Shown: in pieces, positions 57,704-64,000 of the stretch | How positions within the stretch are numbered: the first letter of the stretch is position 1 | Layout: every line of letters begins with the position of its first letter | Origin: Kitasatospora sp. A2-31 | GTDB taxonomy: Bacteria > Actinomycetota > Actinomycetes > Streptomycetales > Streptomycetaceae | DNA: 64,000 bases | Reading direction: 5' to 3' | Assembly: GCF_022288725.1 (NCBI RefSeq) | Contig: NZ_JAKNTA010000019.1 | Coordinates: 46,997-110,996 of the forward strand | The notes under the pieces: model-generated | Seen by the model: the letters and a program-made list of their open reading frames with translations, nothing else | Told to the model about the DNA's origin: nothing | Database searches by the model: none | Program-made: the position numbers and the translations under genes

Positions 57704-59812
57704 TCACGGCCCGGGCCGCTGCTCCAGAGCGGGCAGGACCTTGTCCAGCGTGATCGGGAGGTTCCGCACGCGCACCCCGCAGGCGTGCCACACCGCGTTC
57801 GACACCGCGGCGGCCGTGCCGACGATGCCGATCTCCCCGATGCCCTTGGACCCCATGGCGTTGACGTGGGGGTCGTGCTCGGGCAGCCAGTGCGCCTCGA
57901 TCCCGTCGACGTCCGCGTTGGCCGCGATGTGGTAGTCGGCGAAGTCGTGGTTGACGACGTGGCCGGTGCGGGGATCGAGCACGCTCTGCTCGTGCAGGGC
58001 CATCGACAGCCCCATCGTCATCCCGCCGACGAACTGGGACCGCGCCGTGCGCGGGTTGATGATCCGGCCCGCGGCGAACACGCCCAGCAGGCGCGCCACC
58101 CGCACCTCGCCCGTGTCGATGTGGACGCGCGCCTCGGCGAACTGCGCCCCGAAGGCGTGCATCGCGTAGCGGTCGTCGGCCGGACCGACGTCGCCGGACG
58201 CCTCGGCCCCGTCCGGCGGCTCGGCCCCGTGCTTCGCGCGGAAGGCGCGTGCGGCCTCGACGACGGCCGATCCCCAGGTCGTCATGCCCGAGGAGCCCCC
58301 GGCCACCGACGCCACCGGGTGGTCGGTGTCGCCGATCCGCACCTCCACGCGGTCCACCGGCACGCCGAGCGCGTCCGCCGCGATCTGCGCCAGAGTGGTC
58401 CATGTGCCGGTGCCGAGGTCGGCCGCCCCGATCTCGGCGACGTAACGTCCCCCCTCCCGCCGGATCGTCGCCGTCGACTTCGTCATGCGGCTGACCGGGT
58501 AGGTGGAGGCCGCGACGCCCGTGCCGACCAGCCAGTCACCACGGCGGCGCATCCCGGGCCGCGGATCGCGCCGCGACCAGTCGAAGCGCGCCGCGCCCTC
58601 CCGCAGGCAGCCGACGAGGTCGCGGCTGGAGAAGGGCTTGCCGGAGCCGGGTTCAACAGCGGGCTCGTTGCGGATCCGCAGCTCGACCGGGTCCAGTCCC
58701 AGGCGCTCGGCCAGCTCGTCCATCGCCACCTCCGGGCCGAACATGCCGGGGCACTCGCCCGGTGCGCGCATCCAGGAGGGCACCGGGACGTCGAGCGCGG
58801 CGAGCCGGTGCGTGGTCCGCCGGTTCGCCGAGGCGTACATCATCCGCGCGGGCACCCCGGTCTGCTCGGCGAACTCCTTGATGCGCGAGGTCTGTTCGAC
58901 GACGTCGACCGCGAGCGCGGTGAGCCTGCCGTCCCGGTCGGCACCGAGGCGGCACCGCTGGACGGTCGGCGTGCGGTAGCCGGCGAGGGCGAACATCTGC
59001 TGCCGGGTCAGCGCGATCCGCACCGGCCGGCCGGGCACCGCGCGCGCCGCCATCGCGGCGAGCACCACGTTGACGTGCGGCTGCCCCTTGGACCCGAACC
59101 CGCCGCCCACGTACGGGCAGACGACCCGCACCCGCGCCTCGTCCAGACCGAACAGTGGCGCCAGGACGGCACGCGTCGAGTGGACGCCCTGGGTGGAATC
59201 CCACAGGGTGAGGAATCCGTCACCCGCCGGGTCCCACAGGGCCGCCGTGGCGTGCGGCTCCATCGGGTTGTTGTGGTACATCGCGGTGGTGTACGTCTCG
59301 TCGACGGTCACCGCCGCGGCCGCCAGCGCGGCGTCGACGTCGCCCTCGGAGGTGTCGGCGGGGAAGTCGGGGTTCACCTTCTCGGGCGCGTACAGGTCGT
59401 CGCGGTCGGCCCGCAGCTCGACGTCGTGCGCCTGCCGTGCGTAGCCGACCCGGACGAGAGCGGCCGCGTGCCGCGCCACCTCGGAGCTGTCGGCGACGAC
59501 CAGGGCGACGACCTGGCCCCGGAAGGCGACCTCCTCGTCCTGCAGGACCGCCAGCTCGCGGTCCTCGGTGGAGGCCAGGCGTTCGGCGGTCGCGGGGGTG
59601 AGCACCGCGACCACGCCGTCGAGTGCCTCGGCGGCGGTGGTGTCGAGCGCGGTGACGCGACCTCGCGCGATCGTGGCCTGGACGGCGTGCAGGTACGCGG
59701 CGTCCGCCAACGGGGCGTCACCGGCGTAGCCGGCGGTACCCAGCACCTTGACCGCCCCGTCTCGGCGGGGCAGGTCGCGGCCGACGGCGTCCGGCTCGCT
59801 CGGGAACGTCAT
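57704..59812 (-). CDS. Molybdenum hydroxylase, molybdopterin-binding large subunit
   Basis: 702 residues. Xanthine dehydrogenase/aldehyde oxidoreductase family: GTAGYAGDAPLADAAYLHAV opens the a/b-hammerhead domain, HNNPMEPHATAALWD, CPYVGGGFGSKGQPHVNVVL and MRAPGECPGMFGPEVAMDEL are cofactor contacts, and GSKGIGEIGIVGTAAAVSNA has the catalytic Glu near the C-terminus. It is closest in layout to PaoC/YagR-type three-subunit aldehyde oxidoreductases. ATG overlaps the FAD-subunit stop by 4 bp. It oxidises aldehydes or N-heterocycles using water; the substrate is unknown. Confidence 0.93.
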   Translation of the reverse strand: MTFPSEPDAVGRDLPRRDGAVKVLGTAGYAGDAPLADAAYLHAVQATIARGRVTALDTTAAEALDGVVAVLTPATAERLASTEDRELAVLQDEEVAFRGQVVALVVADSSEVARHAAALVRVGYARQAHDVELRADRDDLYAPEKVNPDFPADTSEGDVDAALAAAAVTVDETYTTAMYHNNPMEPHATAALWDPAGDGFLTLWDSTQGVHSTRAVLAPLFGLDEARVRVVCPYVGGGFGSKGQPHVNVVLAAMAARAVPGRPVRIALTRQQMFALAGYRTPTVQRCRLGADRDGRLTALAVDVVEQTSRIKEFAEQTGVPARMMYASANRRTTHRLAALDVPVPSWMRAPGECPGMFGPEVAMDELAERLGLDPVELRIRNEPAVEPGSGKPFSSRDLVGCLREGAARFDWSRRDPRPGMRRRGDWLVGTGVAASTYPVSRMTKSTATIRREGGRYVAEIGAADLGTGTWTTLAQIAADALGVPVDRVEVRIGDTDHPVASVAGGSSGMTTWGSAVVEAARAFRAKHGAEPPDGAEASGDVGPADDRYAMHAFGAQFAEARVHIDTGEVRVARLLGVFAAGRIINPRTARSQFVGGMTMGLSMALHEQSVLDPRTGHVVNHDFADYHIAANADVDGIEAHWLPEHDPHVNAMGSKGIGEIGIVGTAAAVSNAVWHACGVRVRNLPITLDKVLPALEQRPGP

Positions 59813-60813
59813 CGGGACTCCTCTCCCGCCAGGCAGCGCAGGGTGGCGGCGAGGGTTCGGCGCAACAACGGGATCTTGAACGCGTTGCCGCCGTCCAGCC
59901 CCTCGGCCGGCCGGGCACCGGCCAGTTCCGCGTCCGCGGCGTCCCGGTAGCTCCGCTCCGAGGCCGGTGCGCCCCGCAGCGCCTCCTCGGCCCGGTACGC
60001 GCGCCACGGTGCATGGGCGACGCCGCCGAACGCGACGCGCGCGTCCACGATCACGCCGTCCTCGACGTCGAGCGCCGCGGCGACGCTGACCAGCGCGAAG
60101 GCGTAGGACGCGCGGTCGCGCACCTTGCGGTAGGCCGAGCGGCGGGCGATCGGCGCGGCCGGCAGGTCGATCGCGGTGATCAGCTCACCGTGCTCCAGGA
60201 CGGTGTCGCGCTCGGGTGAGTCGCCGGGCAGCCGGTGCAGCCCCACGAAGGGGACGGTGCGCTCCCCGGCCGGGCCGAGCACCCGCACCCGCGCGTCGAG
60301 CGCCGCCATGGCCACCGCCATGTCGGACGGGTGGACCGCGATGCAGTGCTCGGAGGCGCCGAGGACGGCGTGGTGCCGGGTCCACCCGCCGATCGCGGAA
60401 CAGCCGGAGCCGGGCTCCCGCTTGTTGCAGGGGGTGGTGACGTCCTGGAAGTAGGCGCAGCGCGTCCGCTGCAGCGGGTTGCCGCCGACGGTGGCCATGT
60501 TGCGCAGCTGCCCCGACGCCCCCGACAGCAGTGCCTGCGACAGCACCGGGAAGCGCTCGCGCACCCGCCGGTCCGCGGCGAGCTCGCTGTTGCTGACCCC
60601 CGCGCCGATCCGCAGACCGCCACCGTCGAGCTCCTCGACCTCGGCGGGCAGGACACCGGCGAGGCCGACCACCAGCTCGGGCGCCACGACGCCCAGCTTG
60701 AGGTGGTCCACCAGGTTCGTCCCGCCGCCGAGGAACACCGCGCCCGGATTCCCGGCCACGCTGCGCACGGCGGCCGCGGCGTCGACGGGGCTGAGGTAGT
60801 CGAACGGCTTCAC
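59809..60813 (-). CDS. Molybdenum hydroxylase, FAD-binding medium subunit
   Basis: 334 residues from GTG at 60813. FAD motifs: AVFLGGGTNLVDHLKLGV, GAGVSNSELAADRRVRERFP, GASGQLRNMATVGGNPLQRT, and the CO-dehydrogenase flavoprotein C-terminal domain ARVAFGGVAHAPWRAYRAEE. The segment CAYFQDVTTPCNKREPGSGC includes the cysteines that hold the extra 4Fe-4S cluster in PaoB-type subunits. It passes electrons from the iron-sulfur subunit to acceptors. It overlaps both neighbours by 4 bp. Confidence 0.93.
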   Translation of the reverse strand: MKPFDYLSPVDAAAAVRSVAGNPGAVFLGGGTNLVDHLKLGVVAPELVVGLAGVLPAEVEELDGGGLRIGAGVSNSELAADRRVRERFPVLSQALLSGASGQLRNMATVGGNPLQRTRCAYFQDVTTPCNKREPGSGCSAIGGWTRHHAVLGASEHCIAVHPSDMAVAMAALDARVRVLGPAGERTVPFVGLHRLPGDSPERDTVLEHGELITAIDLPAAPIARRSAYRKVRDRASYAFALVSVAAALDVEDGVIVDARVAFGGVAHAPWRAYRAEEALRGAPASERSYRDAADAELAGARPAEGLDGGNAFKIPLLRRTLAATLRCLAGEESR

Positions 60814-61415
60814 CCCGCCACCTCCGTGCCGGTCGCCCGGGGGCCGCCCGGCCGGGAGGCGCCCGCCCGCACGGCCGGGGAGGCCCCGGCCGCCTGCCGG
60901 ACGGCGGCCACGATGTTGACGTAGGCTCCGCAGCGGCACAGGTTGCCGCTCATCCGCTCGGCCGCCTCGGTCCGGTCCAGCCGTGGCGATCCCGGGCCCT
61001 CGGTCACCGCGCTCGGCCAGCCCATGGCGAACTCGTCGAGCGCCCCGACCGCCGAGACGACCTGCCCCGGAGTGCAGAAGCCGCACTGGAGTGCGTCGCA
61101 GTCCACGAAGGCCCGCTGCACCGGGTGCAGGCCGCCGTCGGCGCCCGGTGGTCCGTCGCCGGTGGCCGCCCCGGCGGCGAGCCCTGCGGCGGTGACGACC
61201 TCGGCGCCGTCCTGGGAGACCGCGAGCGTAAGGCAGCTGAGCACGCGCCGGGTGCCGGACAGCACCGTGCACGCGCCGCACTGCCCGTGGTCGCACCCCT
61301 TCTTGGGGCTGGTCACCCCGAGCCGCTCGCGTAGGGCGTCCAGCAGCGTCGTGCGCGTGTCGACGGTCAGCCGACGCGTGACCCCGTCGACCCGTACGGT
61401 GATGTCCCTCTGCAT
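60810..61415 (-). CDS. Molybdenum hydroxylase, 2Fe-2S small subunit
   Basis: 201 residues from ATG at 61415. The N-terminal plant-type ferredoxin cluster is KKGCDHGQCGACTVL with a distal Cys in VLSCLTL; the C-terminal four-helix cluster has CDALQCGFCTPGQVVSAVGAL and MSGNLCRCGAYVNIVAAVR. Unlike E. coli PaoA there is no Tat signal, so the complex is cytoplasmic. First gene of the three-gene operon. Confidence 0.93.
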   Translation of the reverse strand: MQRDITVRVDGVTRRLTVDTRTTLLDALRERLGVTSPKKGCDHGQCGACTVLSGTRRVLSCLTLAVSQDGAEVVTAAGLAAGAATGDGPPGADGGLHPVQRAFVDCDALQCGFCTPGQVVSAVGALDEFAMGWPSAVTEGPGSPRLDRTEAAERMSGNLCRCGAYVNIVAAVRQAAGASPAVRAGASRPGGPRATGTEVAG

Positions 61416-61531
61416 CGCACGAGCGTCCCCGGCCCGGACGACGCCCACACGCCGCGCGGCCCGCCGTCACACCTGCGGCCGCAGGCCACGCCCCGGACGC
61501 GCGCGCCCGGCGCGGGCCCGTTGTCAGGGGG

Positions 61532-61948
61532 ATGCCCTACGGTGGCGCCGTGGACGAGTACGGGAAGCGCGTCGAGTACGCGGTACCGGTCCTGCCGAGC
61601 CGGGACCTGGACGAGACCTCGGAGTTCTACGCCCGTCTGGGCTTCGAGCCGCGCGGGCGCTGGGACGGGGAGGAGGGCTATCTGATCGTCGTCCGGGGCA
61701 CGGTCGAACTGCACTTCCGGTACGACCCCGGGGTGGACCCGTCGACCACGGCCGGCAGCTGCTACCTGCAGGTCCGGGACGCGGACGCGCTGCACGGGGA
61801 CTGGGCGCGGCTCGGCGTGCCCACCGACCGGGCCACCGGCAGCCGGCTGATGCCACCCACCGACACCGGCCACCGGATGCGGGAGTTCGCGCTGGTCGAC
61901 CGCAGCGGCAACCTGCTGCGGATCGGCAGCCCGTCCGGGCAGCGCTGA
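61532..61948 (+). CDS. VOC-family protein, bleomycin-resistance-like
   Basis: 138 residues. One VOC domain: YAVPVLPSRDLDETSEFYAR, VRGTVELHFRYDPGVDPST, CYLQVRDADALHGDWARLG and EFALVDRSGNLLRIGSP. This is the Ble/BLMT pattern (drug-binding dimer), but streptomycetes have many such proteins with no antibiotic role. The start is uncertain: ATG 61532 or GTG 61550, neither with a good ribosome site. Confidence 0.8.
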   Translation: MPYGGAVDEYGKRVEYAVPVLPSRDLDETSEFYARLGFEPRGRWDGEEGYLIVVRGTVELHFRYDPGVDPSTTAGSCYLQVRDADALHGDWARLGVPTDRATGSRLMPPTDTGHRMREFALVDRSGNLLRIGSPSGQR

Positions 61949-62112
61949 GCACCGACGCCGTCCGGAGGCGGGGCCGCCCAGCCGTCTGCCCGTCCGTCCG
62001 GTCCGAATACGAATACGCGCGGATCGGGGCTGCCGCGCCTTCTCGGGTCCTCCCGGGATTACGAGGACCGGCCGCACACGGGAGCGACCGGCCCTGCCTG
62101 TCGTACCAGCGG

Positions 62113-62805
62113 TCAGCCGGGCATCATGCCCATCTGCCGCATCATGGCCACCGCGTCCCAGCTCCACCAGCCTTCCTTGGCCTTGCCCTCCTCGAACCGC
62201 CAGATCGTCATGCCGGAGGACTCGATGATCTTGTGGCTGGCCGGGACGCCCATGTACTCGCCGATGTGCGTAGCGCGCCAGATCCAGCGGGTGCACACCT
62301 GATCGCCCTCGGCGATCTGGCTCCGGATATCGAAGGTGAAATCGAACGCGCGGCGGTAGCCCTCGATCATCTCCTTGACGGCTGCAGGGCCCACCGTGTC
62401 GCCGTCCACGGACGGGTCGTGGTCCCGGTAGTCCGGTGCGACCAGATCGTCGATGACGGACATGTCCCCGCCCGCGGGTTCCAGCAGCAGTCTGCGGGCC
62501 GCGTCCTTGAGGAACTGCTCGTCCCGGACCAGATCCAGGTTGGTGAAAGTGGGCGGCTCCTGGCACAGGGCCACCATCTCGCGGAAGATCCGGTCGGTTT
62601 CCGGCAGGGCGGAGTTGCGCATCGCCGCCTCGTACGAGGGGAACTCGACGATCTCCACGACGTGCCGGGCGTCCTCCCGGTCGGCACCGACCATCGTGTG
62701 GGTCGCGGTTCGCTTGCCCTGCGTCTGTTCGATCCAGGTGTCCATCAGCTGGTTGAGCTCGTCCGGCCGCTCCGTGCGGCACTCGACGATCTGCACAAAG
62801 GTCAT
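62113..62805 (-). CDS. Two-domain protein: dimeric alpha/beta-barrel plus SnoaL-like
   Basis: 230 residues from ATG at 62805 with AAGGAGAGG. Residues about 1-90 (FVQIVECRTERPDELNQLMD, EIVEFPSYEAAMRNSALPET) form a ferredoxin-like ABM/Dabb domain. Residues about 105-230 (VIDDLVAPDYRDHDPSVDGD, YRRAFDFTFDIRSQIAEGDQ, TRWIWRATHIGEYMGVPASH) match SnoaL-like polyketide cyclase/ester cyclase folds. The two halves together suggest a ligand-binding or small-molecule-converting enzyme; substrate unknown. Monocistronic. Confidence 0.85.
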   Translation of the reverse strand: MTFVQIVECRTERPDELNQLMDTWIEQTQGKRTATHTMVGADREDARHVVEIVEFPSYEAAMRNSALPETDRIFREMVALCQEPPTFTNLDLVRDEQFLKDAARRLLLEPAGGDMSVIDDLVAPDYRDHDPSVDGDTVGPAAVKEMIEGYRRAFDFTFDIRSQIAEGDQVCTRWIWRATHIGEYMGVPASHKIIESSGMTIWRFEEGKAKEGWWSWDAVAMMRQMGMMPG

Positions 62806-63280
62806 CGTGAACCTCTCCTTCTGACACGCCTCGCCTACCGACGTGGCGACTCCACTGTGCCTGCGGGTGCGTCGCCTCGCGCTTCGGCGCAGGGGATCAG
62901 GCCCCGCCCCTGCATGCGACCCGCCAGCCGACGACGCGGCGCCGCACCGCCACACCGCCGCACGGCGGAGAGAACGGACAGTGGGCCATGCGTGGGACCC
63001 GACATCCCGCAAACAGCCGTGAACCTGGTCGGTACGGTCGAGCACTCCGTCCTGCAGCCTCTGCTGCCCCAGCAGGTGACCCGGGCCAGGGCCCTGCTGG
63101 AGCAGGCCACCGAGGGCGGCCCCGGCTCTGTTGGGGCTCCTCGAAACAATCGAGGATCTCCAGAGCCGCTCGCGTTCTCTACTTGATTGAGGGGCTCAAC
63201 AAGAGGTCAGGGCCTCTCCTCGCAGCGTCACTCTGGCCCTGACCGGGCGTCATCGCTTCGGGGCGGCGGCGCCGGTTGTC
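62806..63280. other. 475-bp gap with a possible gene scrap
   Basis: On the plus strand about 62989-63120 reads DIPQTAVNLVGTVEHSVLQP and LLPQQVTRARALLEQATEGG in frame with good G/C third positions, but there is no start signal and the reading degrades afterwards. Possibly the tail of a lost gene. Otherwise nothing recognised. Confidence 0.35.
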
Positions 63281-63670
63281 TCAGCGGCTGGTGGGTGCGT
63301 TCCAGTCGACCAGTTGAACGATGACGCCGTTGGGGTCGCGGACCTGGAAGGCGCGCTCACCCCACTCCTCGTCCGTCAGCGGCATGGTGATCGCGACGCC
63401 TTCGGAGCGCAGGCGCGCCAGCTCGCCTTCGAGGTCCTCGACGACGAAGGCCAGGATCAGACCTGCGGCGTGCTCGTCGCGCTGGTCTGCCGGGAGGGAC
63501 TCCAGCCCCCGCCGCAAGAAGATGACGTTCATCCCGGCGTCGTCGCGCGTCAGAGACGCGAAGCCGTCGGCGGCCATCTCCTCGCGGAACCCGAAGTGCT
63601 CGACGAGGAAGGCGCTGGATGCGGGGACATCGTCGACGTTGAGCGAAACGGCACTAGAGGTGATCTTCAT
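63281..63670 (-). CDS. VOC-family protein
   Basis: 129 residues from ATG at 63670 with GGAGGAG. Single glyoxalase-type domain: SSAVSLNVDDVPASSAFLVE, FLRRGLESLPADQRDEHAAG, LILAFVVEDLEGELARLRSE and FQVRDPNGVIVQLVDWNAP. It is divergent from a broken gene, with a palindromic operator 42 bp upstream of its start, so its expression was probably controlled by that regulator or another TetR-type protein. Confidence 0.88.
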   Translation of the reverse strand: MKITSSAVSLNVDDVPASSAFLVEHFGFREEMAADGFASLTRDDAGMNVIFLRRGLESLPADQRDEHAAGLILAFVVEDLEGELARLRSEGVAITMPLTDEEWGERAFQVRDPNGVIVQLVDWNAPTSR

Positions 63671-63711
63671 GAAAACTCCTCCAAGATCGCACTGGGCACA
63701 TTCCCTGTACG

Positions 63712-63733
63712 CCGTACAATGTACATAGTACGG
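63712..63733. promoter_or_regulatory. 22-bp palindromic operator, TetR-like
   Basis: CCGTACAATGT / ACATAGTACGG: two 11-bp half-sites with one mismatch, abutting at the centre. AT-rich and placed between the divergent VOC gene and the start at 63740. Length and symmetry are typical of TetR-family sites. Confidence 0.6.
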
Positions 63734-63739
63734 AGTTTG

Positions 63740-64000
63740 ATGGCAAGAGGACGACCCCACGCCAACGGAACGCCCCCACGCAACGGAACGCCTCCTTGCC
63801 GACGCCCGCCGCCGGGGTGACGTGTACGGGCCGTTCGACTTCACCCCGGAGATCACCATCGCTGCGCCGAGGGCCGCGAGGGCGCGGTGCGCCCGGACGG
63901 CCTGCTCTGGGTCGATCAACTCCAGCCCCATGCCCGCGACCGGCACGTCGCCAAGATGCTGCGCACCGTCCCGGCCGACGCCGCGAGGCTGGAAGACCTG
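63740..64000 (+). pseudogene. Broken gene at the window edge, possibly a regulator
   Basis: ATG at 63740 with GGAG and an operator in front reads MARGRPHANG, a start seen in TetR and other small regulators, but stops after 26 codons. The next frame continues ERLLADARRRGDVYGPFDFT, and a third one GAVRPDGLLWVDQLQPHARD and RHVAKMLRTVPADAARLEDL to the edge. So at least two frameshifts. The family cannot be fixed. Confidence 0.4.

Noticed and set aside
57785..59950. Plus-strand frame of about 720 codons opposite the molybdenum hydroxylase
   Set aside because: His/Arg/Asp-rich shadow; the minus strand encodes a full-length, motif-complete enzyme.

Overview
The window is about 70% GC or more, with strong G/C bias at third codon positions, frequent GTG and TTG starts, AGGAGG-like ribosome sites and long antisense shadow frames. 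This is a chromosomal segment of a Streptomyces/Kitasatospora-type actinomycete. I see no rRNA, tRNA, CRISPR array, prophage or replication origin.

Layout. (1) 1-5143: an amino-sugar catabolic locus with a nagA-like deacetylase (5' end only), a DeoR regulator, and a four-gene overlapping operon agaS-type SIS protein > ROK kinase > PfkB kinase > class II aldolase. Together they give a full N-acetylgalactosamine to triose-phosphate route. A motif shared by the nagA/deoR and agaS promoters is a candidate DeoR operator. (2) 5430-14313: small membrane and secreted proteins, a LysR/MFS divergent pair around a perfect palindrome, a CAP-domain lipoprotein, and three AIM24-family genes, one fused to TerD. 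(3) 14505-24201: a ribose-type sugar ABC transporter divergent from two secreted GH27 enzymes, then a second DeoR regulator. The second GH27 gene has a TTA leucine codon in its signal peptide. (4) 24218-39758: acyl-CoA synthetase, DUF2785, SRPBCC, peptidoglycan amidase, glutaminase, a large membrane-anchored Ser/Thr kinase whose N-terminal part lies in another frame, a GT1 glycosyltransferase, a LysR/epimerase/aldo-keto reductase group and a double VOC protein.

(5) 39755-44598 is accessory DNA: a decayed IS630-type transposase, a two-gene module (149-aa protein plus NB-ARC/TPR STAND NTPase, 4-bp overlap) and an IS5-type transposase tail. (6) 44638-48778 has copper-related genes: a frameshifted tyrosinase-like oxidase, a small partner, a DUF5134 membrane protein and a YcnI-like (DUF1775) protein. 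(7) 49704-54200: an M9-type collagenase, then decayed genes (DHFR-like, HEAT-repeat) around a lower-GC secreted I36-like protein.

(8) 54215-57119 is the most interesting locus. A minus-strand operon encodes a 76-residue CGGC protein, a stand-alone PatG C-terminal-domain protein, two small proteins with nearly identical leaders and an eight-cysteine C-terminal pattern, and a cytoplasmic subtilisin-like protease. It looks like a split cyanobactin PatA/PatG system with a different kind of substrate, and the substrate gene was tandemly duplicated together with the tail of the PatG-domain gene. (9) 57704-61415: a three-subunit molybdenum hydroxylase with 4-bp overlaps. (10) 61532-64000: VOC and SnoaL-like proteins and, at the edge, a palindromic operator in front of a broken gene.

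Several genes carry single frameshifts (kinase, tyrosinase, DHFR-like, transposase). Some look like true decay beside mobile-element remnants; those in G/C runs could be assembly errors.
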